55,604 nt of DNA from Verrucomicrobiales bacterium (GTDB taxonomy: Bacteria; Verrucomicrobiota; Verrucomicrobiia; Verrucomicrobiales; SLCJ01), in contig JAGXGH010000137.1 of NCBI GenBank assembly GCA_024636835.1, forward strand, positions 1 through 55,604. The letters are read 5' to 3'. Within the stretch, counting starts at the first letter, position 1; each line of letters opens with the position of its first letter. Of the stretch, positions 14,579-24,211 are shown in pieces. Below the pieces are notes generated by a model. The model was given only the letters and a program-made list of their open reading frames with translations, searched no databases and was not told the DNA's origin. A program made the translations under genes and the position numbers.

Positions 14579-15091
14579 GTGTCGAAAAAGAAAAAGTCGA
14601 AAACGCCCAAGGCCTTAACCGGTCCTGGCGGTGTGCCCATTTTCGAAGTGGTGCGCAATAAGAAGGCGCGCCATGACTACATCATCTCCGAGACTTTTGA
14701 AGCAGGAATGGAACTGGCAGGCACCGAGGTGAAGTCGCTGCGGCTTGGTCGAGCGACGATGAGCGAGGCCTATGCGCGTGTCGAGGGTGGTCAGATTTTC
14801 CTCCATGGCTGCGAGATCCAGCCCTATGAGGCGGCAAGTTTCGAGCAACATCGCGCCAAACGCCCGAGACGGCTGTTAATGCATAAAAAAGAGATCGCCC
14901 AGCTTTACGGTCTCTCTCAAATCAAGGGGAACACGCTAGTAGCCTTGCGCATTTATTTCAAAAACCAACGCGCAAAAGTTGAGATCGGTGTTGGTCAAGG
15001 CAAGGACAACCGCGACCGACGTCAAGACCTCAAGAAGGCGGCGCATAAGCGTGAAGTTGACCGCGAGGTTTCTCGCTTTAATCGCCGATAG
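14579..15091 (+). CDS. smpB: SsrA-binding protein SmpB
   Basis: A 170-residue protein that binds tmRNA and delivers it to stalled ribosomes. An N-terminal Lys-rich tail precedes the OB-fold (RHDYIISETFEAGMELAGTEVKSLR, with the conserved GTEVKSLR loop), then FLHGCEIQPYE, RPRRLLMHKKEI and the basic tail KKAAHKREVDREVSRF that mimics an anticodon stem. GTG 14579 is preferred over the first open codon at 14534 because the family begins near the Lys-rich stretch. The tmRNA gene is not in this window. Confidence 0.94.
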   Translation: MSKKKKSKTPKALTGPGGVPIFEVVRNKKARHDYIISETFEAGMELAGTEVKSLRLGRATMSEAYARVEGGQIFLHGCEIQPYEAASFEQHRAKRPRRLLMHKKEIAQLYGLSQIKGNTLVALRIYFKNQRAKVEIGVGQGKDNRDRRQDLKKAAHKREVDREVSRFNRR

Positions 15092-15100
15092 TCGCTTATA

Positions 15101-16204
15101 TTAACTCATCGCCGAAGCGAGTTCGCGAAACATCGGGAGCACGCTGCGGTAGATCTCGTCACGAGTTGCGCGAGCGAGTTGGGTCATCACCAGGTCGGGG
15201 CAGTGAGTGGATGCCGCAGGAATGAGGTCGCGGTCGTTGATCGATCCGATTTTCACGGAGGCACTCAGATAGTTGCGTTGATCGTCGCTGAACTCTAGAG
15301 CGATCTCACCAGCGCTACCGCTCCAGGAGAGGGAATCAATCTCTTCTCCATTGTGAGTCTGAGTTAAAGTGACTTTGCGCGCTTGGTTCTCGCTATTGGT
15401 GAAAGTGAACCCATCGTCGTCGGACGATTGAAGCTTCCACTCAAGTGACGTGGCGATCCACGAAACGAGGAGTAACACCGTGGCGGGTGATATGAGATCA
15501 CCAGAAACCTCTATATGATCGAGGCCGTCGAGCTGCGAGCTTATTCGCGTATCATCGAAGTGTGACACGATCGCTTTGCGGAAGGGAAGGAGGCGTGTCC
15601 ACGAGAGGTCGTTGATCACTACATTTGCTTCGCGCTCAGTGATCAGCTGTTTGAGCACATCAATCTCTTCAGCAATGGCTGCACCGCCGCCCCATGATGC
15701 GGAGTCGACGAAGAGTCGATCAATTTGATGCGAGACGTTGGGTTCGTAGGCAAGCGATTTGGAGAGTCGCCCTTGCCACCAGAAGACCAAGGGAAGGTCG
15801 CTATCGAGGTGTGCAAAAATGACGTTACGCATGCGTCCGATCATCCGCCCCTTTAGACGGAAGGAGATTTGCTCCGAGCAAATGGACTTTGCACCACCTT
15901 GGAGGTGGCAGTGGGCGGTTACCCATGCGTTGATTTCGGGTTCGTTAGCGGTGTCGAAATCGGCGTCGATGAGGATCGCGCGGCATGCGGTTTCGCTGGT
16001 GATTTTGCGGATCCACTCGGTGTTTTTTTCCAATGCGCCAGAATCTTCCGAGAAGATGGCAAAATTGACGAGGGAGGCCTTGGTACTGGCTTGATCGTCT
16101 TCCCACAGTTGCTTCAATGCCTTCTCGATATCACGGACGGCAACGGGGAGACCAAGGGCTGCTTCGGTAGAAGAAAGGCTATGTGAACTCATCGAGTCCA
16201 GCAT
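15101..16204 (-). CDS. opcA: OpcA-family glucose-6-phosphate dehydrogenase assembly protein
   Basis: A 367-residue member of the OpcA family, which activates or assembles glucose-6-phosphate dehydrogenase for the oxidative pentose phosphate pathway in cyanobacteria and actinobacteria. Diagnostic segments are TACRAILIDAD near residue 70, CSEQISFRLKGR near 109, and HLDSDLPLVFWWQG around 131, the conserved LPLVFWW core. It begins 28 bases after the stop of the DASS transporter on the same strand and meets smpB tail to tail 9 bases away. zwf is not nearby. Confidence 0.87.
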   Translation of the reverse strand: MLDSMSSHSLSSTEAALGLPVAVRDIEKALKQLWEDDQASTKASLVNFAIFSEDSGALEKNTEWIRKITSETACRAILIDADFDTANEPEINAWVTAHCHLQGGAKSICSEQISFRLKGRMIGRMRNVIFAHLDSDLPLVFWWQGRLSKSLAYEPNVSHQIDRLFVDSASWGGGAAIAEEIDVLKQLITEREANVVINDLSWTRLLPFRKAIVSHFDDTRISSQLDGLDHIEVSGDLISPATVLLLVSWIATSLEWKLQSSDDDGFTFTNSENQARKVTLTQTHNGEEIDSLSWSGSAGEIALEFSDDQRNYLSASVKIGSINDRDLIPAASTHCPDLVMTQLARATRDEIYRSVLPMFRELASAMS

Positions 16205-16232
16205 AGCCTTTCAATGAGCATTGTCCACTCGA

Positions 16233-17702
16233 TCACATCACAAGGTGCAACCATAGGATACCGATCGTTGGCCCGAGCACCGCCATGATGAGTCCTATTC
16301 CCAGGAAGTCGCGGGCTTCGATCTTACCCGAAGCAAGCGCCACGGCATTTGGTGGTGTGGAGATCGGTAAACACATCGCGCTCGAGCAGGCGATGGCGAG
16401 CGGGATAGCAAGGAATGGTTGACTCTCCACACCAAAGCTTGCAACCAGACCGATGCCGACAGGGACCAGGATCGATGCCGCGGCAGTGTGGCTCATGAGG
16501 TTACCCATGATCACACCCACCAAGCTAAAGGCGATAATGATGCCTAAGAAGGGCAGAGTGGAGGGGACCAATGATCCGATCCATGCGGCGAGTCCTGTCG
16601 ATTTCACAGCACCTCCCAGTGAAATGCCGCCGGCTAGCAGGAGAAGAACGTCCCAGGGAAGTTTTCGCATGTCTTTGGAAACCAGCACACCTGTGACCGA
16701 AAACGCTGCGATGGGGATGAACGACACGACAGGAGCGGGAATGTGGAAGAGACTCTCGGTCATCCAGAGAAATACCGTCAACACGAAAACGCTGGCGACG
16801 ATCACTATCTGCATTTTCTTTTTTCCAGTGGGTTGATCCGTGTTCTGCGCGAGTTGAGGAAGCTCGAAGTCCATTCCGTCTTTTTTGCCTTTATAAAGAA
16901 GAAAGAGAAAACCAATGGAGGCCAAGATGAGCGCTGGAGGAAGTCCGTACCACATCCACTGAAGGAAATCAGGGCGAACTTCTGCGGCCATTCCACCAAC
17001 TGCAATCGCGTTCGGTGGTGTGCCGATGATGGTGCCAATTCCGCCAAGGTTGGCGGCCACTGGAACGGAGAGGATGAACGCTCGTCCAAACGAGTGGCCC
17101 TTTGGAAAAATCGCAAGCACTGGGGCGGCTACCGTAATCATCATTGCTGCGGTGGCTGTGTTCGACATGAACATGCTGAAAATAAATGTCACTCCCATCG
17201 TGGAGGCGAGTAGCAGGGTTGGATTCTTACCGAACACTCCGAGAATCTTACCAGCCATCCATTTATCAAGCCCTGTTTTCGTGGCCGCTTCCGCTAGCAC
17301 GAATCCCCCTAGGAACAGCCACATGATGCTGGCAGACCACGCACCGACGAACTCCGTCCACGCCTTGGTGTCGCCAGCAGCGGCATAAACACCACCGGGT
17401 TTGCCTAGGATCGCGATTTCTGTGGCAATTACAAGGACACCGACTGCGAAGGCAGGAATGGCCTCCGAGATCCACAGGAAGGCTGCGGCTACGAGAATAG
17501 CCAAGGTGGCGTGGGCAGCCGGATTTAGGGTTTCGAATGCTTCGATGCCTAGCCATGTCGGCAGGTAAAAGGTGAGTAGTCCGAGAAGGACGCCGGAAAA
17601 AAACTTAACGTTGGTCGCTACCAAGCCCCGTTCAAAATTGCCTAGAATTCGTTTACTTTTTGCCCGTGTGTCGGGAGAGCCTCCCGGATTTTCTTGTTCC
17701 AT
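16233..17702 (-). CDS. DASS (SLC13) family sodium/anion symporter
   Basis: A 489-residue membrane protein with about 11-12 hydrophobic segments. The family hallmarks are the duplicated motifs MSNTATAAMM (near residue 178) and SHTAAASI (near 405), each followed by a proline-rich helical hairpin, with GGIGTIIGTPPNAIAVG and LPISTPPNAVALASG as the paired sodium-site SNT/TPPN signatures. It imports di- or tricarboxylates, or sulfate; the substrate cannot be fixed. It precedes opcA by 28 bases, suggesting an operon, and is divergent from recD2. Confidence 0.93.
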   Translation of the reverse strand: MEQENPGGSPDTRAKSKRILGNFERGLVATNVKFFSGVLLGLLTFYLPTWLGIEAFETLNPAAHATLAILVAAAFLWISEAIPAFAVGVLVIATEIAILGKPGGVYAAAGDTKAWTEFVGAWSASIMWLFLGGFVLAEAATKTGLDKWMAGKILGVFGKNPTLLLASTMGVTFIFSMFMSNTATAAMMITVAAPVLAIFPKGHSFGRAFILSVPVAANLGGIGTIIGTPPNAIAVGGMAAEVRPDFLQWMWYGLPPALILASIGFLFLLYKGKKDGMDFELPQLAQNTDQPTGKKKMQIVIVASVFVLTVFLWMTESLFHIPAPVVSFIPIAAFSVTGVLVSKDMRKLPWDVLLLLAGGISLGGAVKSTGLAAWIGSLVPSTLPFLGIIIAFSLVGVIMGNLMSHTAAASILVPVGIGLVASFGVESQPFLAIPLAIACSSAMCLPISTPPNAVALASGKIEARDFLGIGLIMAVLGPTIGILWLHLVM

Positions 17703-17856
17703 ATTGATGTAAGTTTGTTGTTATTGAGCGTCGTTTCAAGAGATAGCAGATTCTCTGCCGTATCTTTACGGAAGTTGATTAAATCCGCATTTGTTGGCCA
17801 AAGATTCGGCAGAAATGGTATTTGCCGCGCTTACCGTAAAACGGCATGCTCTATTG

Positions 17857-20043
17857 ATGCCAAGCCGCGACCATAGCCGAGACTCCGAGATGATCGAAGG
17901 GGAAATTGTTAAAGTCTCGTTCCACAATGAGGAGACAGGATTTTCGGTGCTGCGTGTGCAAACCGCTGAGGTAGGGATAAGTGTGACGCTTACCGGACGA
18001 TGTCCAAGCCCGAATGCGGGAGAACGACTTTCCGCGCGCGGCAAATGGGAGCATGATGCGCAGTTCGGTCGTCAGTTTGCCGCGGAGATGATCGATTTGT
18101 TGGAACCCACGACCACCCATGGGATTGAGCTATTTCTCGCTAGTGGATTGATCGACGGCGTTGGGCCAAAGGTCGCAAAGAGCATCGTCGATCATTTCGG
18201 TGAGGACGTGATGCATGTGCTAAACGCGGAGTCGAAGCGTTTGGAAGAAGTGGAAGGCGTGGGTCGCAAACGCCGTAAAGAGATCAAAGCGAGTTGGGAT
18301 GCGGCCAAAGAACAACGTGAGATCATGATTTTTCTCTTTGATCATGGGATCTCCGGTGCACGGGCGGTAAAGATTTACCAGACCTATGGCAATGACACCC
18401 GTTCGGTGCTTCGCAACAATCCCTACCAGCTCGCGGAGGATATCTACGGCGTTGGGTTCCGCACGGCGGATGATCTCGCTGCCAAGTTGGGCGTTGAGAA
18501 CAATGCGCCATCGCGGATCAGAGCGGCATTGGCGCATCTCTTGGACTCAGCGTCGAGTCAAGGGCACGCCGCTTTGCCTATCGACGAGTTGCTGGAAAGA
18601 ACGACCGAGATGATTTCTCTCACCACGGATCTGATCCAACCCGTCTTGGAAAAGTCGGTGACGGACGGACGGTTTGTGATGCACATGGTCGAGGGAAGAA
18701 ATCTCATCTATCGACCGTCGATGCGGGAGGCAGAGGAAACCATCGCGCAACTCACCAAGACAATTCTTCAACGGCAGTTTCCCGCCGATAAATCCATCGA
18801 CATCGAGAAAGCTCTGGAGTGGATTCGTCATCAGGTGGACTACAGTCTAAGCGACGGCCAAATGAAGGCGGTGAAGATGGCTTTTGACCATTCTATCTCG
18901 ATCATTACCGGCGGTCCTGGGGTAGGGAAAACCACCGTACTGCGCGCCTTGCTCGACGTCTTCGCCGCCAAGGGATTGAAATGCAAACTCGCCGCGCCAA
19001 CGGGTAGGGCAGCCCAGAGGATGACCGAAAGCTGCGGAATCGAAGCCCAGACCATGCACCGCATGCTTGGTTACCAACCGCCTCATGGTTTCTCATTCAA
19101 TAAAGACCGCTCGCTAGAAGGGGATGTGTTCGTTCTCGATGAAGTGTCGATGGTCGACTTGCCACTGATGAAGGCCTTTCTCTCCGCACTACCGGAAGGT
19201 GCGCGGGTTTTGCTGATTGGCGACGCCGACCAATTGCCCTCAGTAGGTCCTGGCTCAGTGCTCTCGGATTTGATTGCTTCGGAGATACTGCCAGTGACTC
19301 GCTTAACCGAGGTTTTCCGCCAAGGGAAGGGGAGTCAGATCATCTCGGCATCGCATGAGATCAATGGTGGCTTGGTGCCAGACCTTCGCCCTGTGAAAGG
19401 CGCCGACTGCATTTTCCTGGAACGCGATAACCCCGTGGTGACCCGTGACACCTTGTTGACGCTCGTTGCAGAGCGTTTGCCCAAAGGTTTGGGGGTCGAC
19501 CCCATCGACGACGTACAAGTGCTCACTCCGATGAACAAAGGCTTGTTAGGAACGGTTGAGCTCAACAAAGCACTGCAGGAAGTTCTCAACCCACCGCATG
19601 AATTCAAACCCGAGATCGAACGCTACAGCGCCACATTTCGTCGTGGCGACAAAGTGATCCAGACGCGCAACAACTACGATAAGGAAGTCTTCAATGGGGA
19701 TCTGGGAAGGATCGCTGAGATCGAAGGGGACGGTCATCAGGTCGTGGTGAGGTTCGATCAAGGACGTCTCGTTGTCTACTCGCCCTCGGATCTCGATCAG
19801 CTACGCCTGGCCTACGCCATCACCATTCACAAGAGCCAGGGCAGCGAGTTTCCCGTCGTCGTGATCCCACTATCCACCCAGCACTTCGTCCTGCTAGAGC
19901 GCAACCTCCTCTACACCGGCATCACCCGCGGCCGTCAACAAGTCGTGCTCCTCGGCCAACGCAACGCCCTAGAAATGGCAGTCAGTCGCCAGACATCGGG
20001 TAGGAGGCATGGCGGCTTGCTTGCATTGTTGAAGGGGGAGTAG
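17857..20043 (+). CDS. recD2: RecD2-type ATP-dependent DNA helicase
   Basis: About 728 residues from ATG 17857; an earlier ATG at 17791 and a later one at 17890 (MIEGEIVKVSFHNEETGF, the usual family start) are alternatives. The N-terminal OB-like and helix-hairpin-helix region (LFLASGLIDGVGPKVAKSIV) precedes the SF1B motor: Walker A GGPGVGKTT, LAAPTGRAAQRM, Walker B DVFVLDEVSMVD, GDADQLPSVGPGS, and the C-terminal TIHKSQGSEF and TGITRGR motifs. RecD2 unwinds 5'-tailed DNA 5' to 3' and acts in repair without RecBC. It is monocistronic. Confidence 0.93.
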   Translation: MPSRDHSRDSEMIEGEIVKVSFHNEETGFSVLRVQTAEVGISVTLTGRCPSPNAGERLSARGKWEHDAQFGRQFAAEMIDLLEPTTTHGIELFLASGLIDGVGPKVAKSIVDHFGEDVMHVLNAESKRLEEVEGVGRKRRKEIKASWDAAKEQREIMIFLFDHGISGARAVKIYQTYGNDTRSVLRNNPYQLAEDIYGVGFRTADDLAAKLGVENNAPSRIRAALAHLLDSASSQGHAALPIDELLERTTEMISLTTDLIQPVLEKSVTDGRFVMHMVEGRNLIYRPSMREAEETIAQLTKTILQRQFPADKSIDIEKALEWIRHQVDYSLSDGQMKAVKMAFDHSISIITGGPGVGKTTVLRALLDVFAAKGLKCKLAAPTGRAAQRMTESCGIEAQTMHRMLGYQPPHGFSFNKDRSLEGDVFVLDEVSMVDLPLMKAFLSALPEGARVLLIGDADQLPSVGPGSVLSDLIASEILPVTRLTEVFRQGKGSQIISASHEINGGLVPDLRPVKGADCIFLERDNPVVTRDTLLTLVAERLPKGLGVDPIDDVQVLTPMNKGLLGTVELNKALQEVLNPPHEFKPEIERYSATFRRGDKVIQTRNNYDKEVFNGDLGRIAEIEGDGHQVVVRFDQGRLVVYSPSDLDQLRLAYAITIHKSQGSEFPVVVIPLSTQHFVLLERNLLYTGITRGRQQVVLLGQRNALEMAVSRQTSGRRHGGLLALLKGE

Positions 20044-20326
20044 ACTTCCGATCCGCAGGTTTTAAAGATGCACAGCATCGCCGCTCCTATGAATACCATG
20101 CCCGGATTGTGCTAAGCATGGGTGTGAGAATGGATCCACGAAGTCTTCCAAACATTATCATCCTCGTGAGTGACGAGACGCCAGCCTTGGCATGCATTAC
20201 AATTCTACCCGCCAAATCACACAAGGCGCGATAGCTTTTGCAAGACGTCGGTGTCGGAAGCCTTTACCGAATCAGAACGCAAAATCTTGATTTCTCAGCG
20301 CAGTGCTCAAAGAATTAGTATATTTT
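20044..20326 (+). promoter_or_regulatory. Intergenic region before the STAND NTPase gene
   Basis: No gene. The last part is A/T-rich and includes TATATT about 5-10 bases before the ATG at 20327, which could be a -10 element of a leaderless or short-leader transcript; no good -35 hexamer is visible. Confidence 0.3.
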
Positions 20327-23300
20327 ATGATCATGTTCGAGATTTCAGGAGACGACGTCACACAGCTTAGTGACGATGATTTGAGATCGGTAGTCGCTCG
20401 GTTGGCGATCGCCGAGCTTAGAGCGAAGGGGATACCTCTCTCTTCTGTGACAGCAGGAGGAAATCAAGATGCTCCGGATGGTGGCTTGGACGTACGGGTT
20501 GAGTGCCCTATGGAGATAGCGAACCCTGACTTCGTTGCTAGAAGCCTAACTGGATTCCAAGTTAAGAAGCCTGATATGCCGGCCAGCGCAATCAAAGAGG
20601 AAATGCGCCCAAACGGAATCCTGCGCAAGGTGATCGCCGACCTCGCTAGCTCTTCGGGTTCATATATTATAGTTAGTTCGCAAGGCTCGGTTGCCGACAA
20701 GCCTTTAGCTGATCGTCGTGCGGCTATGCGATCGGCATTGATGGATGTCCCAAATGGGGACTTTCTCCATACTGATTTCTATGATCGGAATCGTCTTGCC
20801 ACCTGGATTAATGAGTATCCAGGTGTCGGCACCTGGGTCCTCCGCAGGGTTGGTCGCCCACTTTTCGGGTGGAGTTGTATTGATGATTGGGAAGGCCGAA
20901 ATGACGATATTCCAAAGCCATACCTAGTTAGCGATACGGCCTGCTTGATCGACGAGCGTTCCTGTGAGCACAAGAGCCTTACGATCATGGAGGGAATCAA
21001 GCATCTACGAGATGGATTGGCTGCAACAAAGCAGTGCATACGTCTCATTGGTCTTTCTGGAATAGGGAAAACTAGGCTAGTTCAAGCATTGTTCGAAGAT
21101 GCTGTAGGCGACAACTCTCTAGACTCGAGTAGCGCGATCTATACTGATTATTCCGAAGAAACCAATCCGACTGCGAGGGAGATGGCACGTGAACTGATCG
21201 CACAGCAACAACGCGCTATACTCATTGTTGACAACTGTAATCCTGCTACGCACTCAGAACTCGCGCTACTGTGTTCCAGCGAACGAAGCAATGTGAGTTT
21301 GATAACCGTGGAGTATGATGTTCGTGACGATGAGCCAGAGCGGACAGACGTCTTCCGTCTAAACGCTGCGTCACCTGAAATTGTATCCGAATGGCTCAAG
21401 CTGAGCTTTCCCTTCGTATCTCAAGTTGATCGAAACAGAATCGCCGAGTTTAGCGGTGGGAACTTCCGTGTTTCACGGGCACTCGCGGACACGCTCGCCA
21501 AAGGTGAAACTCTTGGAAGACTAAAAAGCAACGAGCTCTTTGAACGGATATTTCTTCAGCGCAAGACCTCGGATCGAGAACTTTTGTTAGCAGCAGAAGA
21601 CCTGTCTCTTTTGTATTCTATAGATGGTCAGGATGATTCAGATGGGGGAGAGCTTGCTCTCGTAGGATCAATAAGGGGCGTCGAAGCTCAATTCTTATTC
21701 GAAGCATTGATTGAAATGAGCAAACGTGGTGTTGTGCAATCACGGGGGCGCTATCGAGCATTACTTCCACAAGCAATTGCCAACCCACTCGCGGCATCGG
21801 CGCTCGAGAGGATTCCTCCTAATCGCTTTGATCAATTTTGCGTCTCGCTTCCTCCACGTATGCTGAGATCTGTCTCGAGAAGAATAGGCTATCTTCACGA
21901 TTCGAACGCCGCACGAGCTACTGTCGACAGATGGATGAGATTGGACGGTCCATTCGGTAACCTCTTTTCTTTTGGGACTGACGGATTTCAGATTATTGCA
22001 AATATCGCTCCAGTGTTGCCAGGATTGCTTTTAGAAAAACTTGAGCAAGAAGTAGATCAGCACAGCGGGGATACATCAGCGACGACTCTTCATTCTCAAC
22101 GGACGCAATGGGTTCGATTGATCAAGGCAATCGGCTATGAGGCGATGTTTTTCGACCGCACAGTAACACTTCTAGCAAAGTTCCTTCCCTTAAATACGGA
22201 GAACTCTAATGGAGATATTGCGCTAAAATCTTTTGAAGAGCTTTTTCATATCTACCTTTCTGGGACTCAAGCGAAGCCCGATCAGCGTCGTGAGATAATT
22301 CGAAGACTCCAGATTTCAAAGGATAAATCATCGCGACATGCAGCGAAGGTAGCCATGCGCGCTATTATCGCGACAGGCCAGTTTATATCCACCTCAAACT
22401 ATAGCTTTGGGGCTCGATCTCGTGGTTATGGATGGCATCCTGCTACCAACGGAGATATTTGGGACTGGTTTGAGTCTGCTATTGAACTCGTTCTTGAAAT
22501 CGCGACAGAGAGGGATGCGCGTGTTCTCTTAGCAGATAATTTTCGAGGACTATGGCGATATCCGCGCTGTCGTGAAGCAATTGACCGAGCAGCAACCAAA
22601 TTCATGAAATCGCAACCATGGGTTGAAGGCTGGCTTGCCTCGCGATCTACTCTGCGATTCGATGGCAAGGACATGTCATTAGAAGCTTCTACAAAGCTTG
22701 AAGCTCTCGTCACACGTTTAAAACCTAGTGATCTACTTAACAAAGCCCGAGCGGTTATCCTAAATCGTATGCTTGGTGTAGGTGGTTGGGACTACAGCGA
22801 CGGAGAGTGTGATGACGATGAAGGTAGTCGCTCATGGGATAAGGCGGATAGGATGGCTGAAGAAATCGGTCGTTCTCTTGCTTCTGATTCGGTTGTTCGT
22901 GCAGAGTTTTTACCAGAAGTCGTTGCGGCTCCTCAAGCTATCAGGGCTTACCTGTGTGGTAGCGGGCTTGCTGAGGCTGCTGCTGACCTAGGGTCTATTT
23001 GGGATGAAATTGTAACGTGCTATCAAAGCTCAAAAGTCGAAATTCGGGATGCTACAATACTCAGGGGGTTTCTCCACGGAGCTTGCAAGATTGACAGCGT
23101 ATTCACATCTGAGGCGCTCGGATTCGTATCAAGTGACGCTTTGTTGGCGTCCAAACTTCCATACCTTCAAGCCGGTGTCGGTATCGATGCAGAAGGTATC
23201 GAACGACTAAGGAAAGCTCTGAAGACTGGTCTGCTAGCTGCTCTCGATTTCCGAGTCATCGCTAACGGAAGTGTTAAAGACTCGCCTCCTGAGCAATTAG

Positions 23301-24109
23301 CCGAATTATTGGTCGATATCGCTACTCTGCCGCATGGTGTCGAAGTCTCGTTGGATATTCTTCAAATGCATTTTTATTGCGTAAAAAAAACCAAGCTGCC
23401 GAGACATAAGCAACTGATCGCCGTCGGGCGCGATTTGCTTTCTCGCCTTGACTTCAGTAGGCAAAATGATCTTCGGGACTTCAGCGTGGGTGAAGTGATT
23501 GCTGACTGCATCGAGGGATATGGAGGGGAACAAATCGCGAAAATGATTTGCGAAAATATAAGAGGGGGACTGGAGAATTATTCGGTATCGAACTTCAATT
23601 TGAATCACACGTTACTGAAGCTTTTTGAACTTCAGCCAACCGTCGCACTAGATACTTTCCTGCTTCCGACAGTAGTAAGACACGATGTAAGCCCTTTTCT
23701 TGACCGTTTTTGGCGTAAGTCACCACTCGCTGTGCTTGAGAGTTCAACGCTGGTAGCGTGGGCCGATCAAGAGCCAAATTTACGCTATAAAGCGCTCGGG
23801 GAGAGCCTCCCGTTATTTACTGAAGAAGCTGTGGACGGGAGTTGTATCTCAGTATTATTCCTGTCAGTCTTGGAGGCTGCACCAGATAAGCGGTTATTTC
23901 TCGGGGAAGTGAATAATAGGCTGTATCCGGATAGCTGGAGTGGATCCTTTACTCAGTTTCTACTTCGAAGAAAAGAGGCGCTTCTGAAGCTGGGTGATCT
24001 TGATCACGAGGAAGTTCGCACTTGGGTGAGCGCTGCGCAATTGTGGTTGGATGTTGAAATTGAGCAAGGGCGTGATCGTGAGAGTGCAGGAGAGCAGAGC
24101 TTTGAATAG
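20327..24109 (+). CDS. Predicted antiviral-type STAND NTPase with N-terminal restriction-like nuclease domain
   Basis: A 1260-residue protein. Residues ~1-165 look like a PD-(D/E)XK nuclease: DAPDGGLDVRVE followed by TGFQVKK gives the Asp and the QxK pair, and YIIVSSQGS and DFYDRNRLATW follow. A P-loop NTPase comes next: Walker A GLSGIGKTRL near residue 243 and RAILIVDNCN as Walker B near 298. The remaining ~800 residues are helical repeats without enzymatic motifs, the usual sensor part of STAND ATPases. The layout resembles Avs-type defence proteins, so a role in phage sensing followed by DNA cleavage is inferred. The start could also be ATG 20333 (MFEISGDD). It stands next to a NERD protein and a toxin-antitoxin pair. 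Confidence 0.8.
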   Translation: MIMFEISGDDVTQLSDDDLRSVVARLAIAELRAKGIPLSSVTAGGNQDAPDGGLDVRVECPMEIANPDFVARSLTGFQVKKPDMPASAIKEEMRPNGILRKVIADLASSSGSYIIVSSQGSVADKPLADRRAAMRSALMDVPNGDFLHTDFYDRNRLATWINEYPGVGTWVLRRVGRPLFGWSCIDDWEGRNDDIPKPYLVSDTACLIDERSCEHKSLTIMEGIKHLRDGLAATKQCIRLIGLSGIGKTRLVQALFEDAVGDNSLDSSSAIYTDYSEETNPTAREMARELIAQQQRAILIVDNCNPATHSELALLCSSERSNVSLITVEYDVRDDEPERTDVFRLNAASPEIVSEWLKLSFPFVSQVDRNRIAEFSGGNFRVSRALADTLAKGETLGRLKSNELFERIFLQRKTSDRELLLAAEDLSLLYSIDGQDDSDGGELALVGSIRGVEAQFLFEALIEMSKRGVVQSRGRYRALLPQAIANPLAASALERIPPNRFDQFCVSLPPRMLRSVSRRIGYLHDSNAARATVDRWMRLDGPFGNLFSFGTDGFQIIANIAPVLPGLLLEKLEQEVDQHSGDTSATTLHSQRTQWVRLIKAIGYEAMFFDRTVTLLAKFLPLNTENSNGDIALKSFEELFHIYLSGTQAKPDQRREIIRRLQISKDKSSRHAAKVAMRAIIATGQFISTSNYSFGARSRGYGWHPATNGDIWDWFESAIELVLEIATERDARVLLADNFRGLWRYPRCREAIDRAATKFMKSQPWVEGWLASRSTLRFDGKDMSLEASTKLEALVTRLKPSDLLNKARAVILNRMLGVGGWDYSDGECDDDEGSRSWDKADRMAEEIGRSLASDSVVRAEFLPEVVAAPQAIRAYLCGSGLAEAAADLGSIWDEIVTCYQSSKVEIRDATILRGFLHGACKIDSVFTSEALGFVSSDALLASKLPYLQAGVGIDAEGIERLRKALKTGLLAALDFRVIANGSVKDSPPEQLAELLVDIATLPHGVEVSLDILQMHFYCVKKTKLPRHKQLIAVGRDLLSRLDFSRQNDLRDFSVGEVIADCIEGYGGEQIAKMICENIRGGLENYSVSNFNLNHTLLKLFELQPTVALDTFLLPTVVRHDVSPFLDRFWRKSPLAVLESSTLVAWADQEPNLRYKALGESLPLFTEEAVDGSCISVLFLSVLEAAPDKRLFLGEVNNRLYPDSWSGSFTQFLLRRKEALLKLGDLDHEEVRTWVSAAQLWLDVEIEQGRDRESAGEQSFE

Positions 24110-24211
24110 ACGGGGTTAGATAGTTCTTGCTGTTTGGTATTGATCGCTCGATGCAGTAGTGGACTAACTTTATTTGCGTTATTGATTAGAACTGAACTGA
24201 AGCTGACATAA

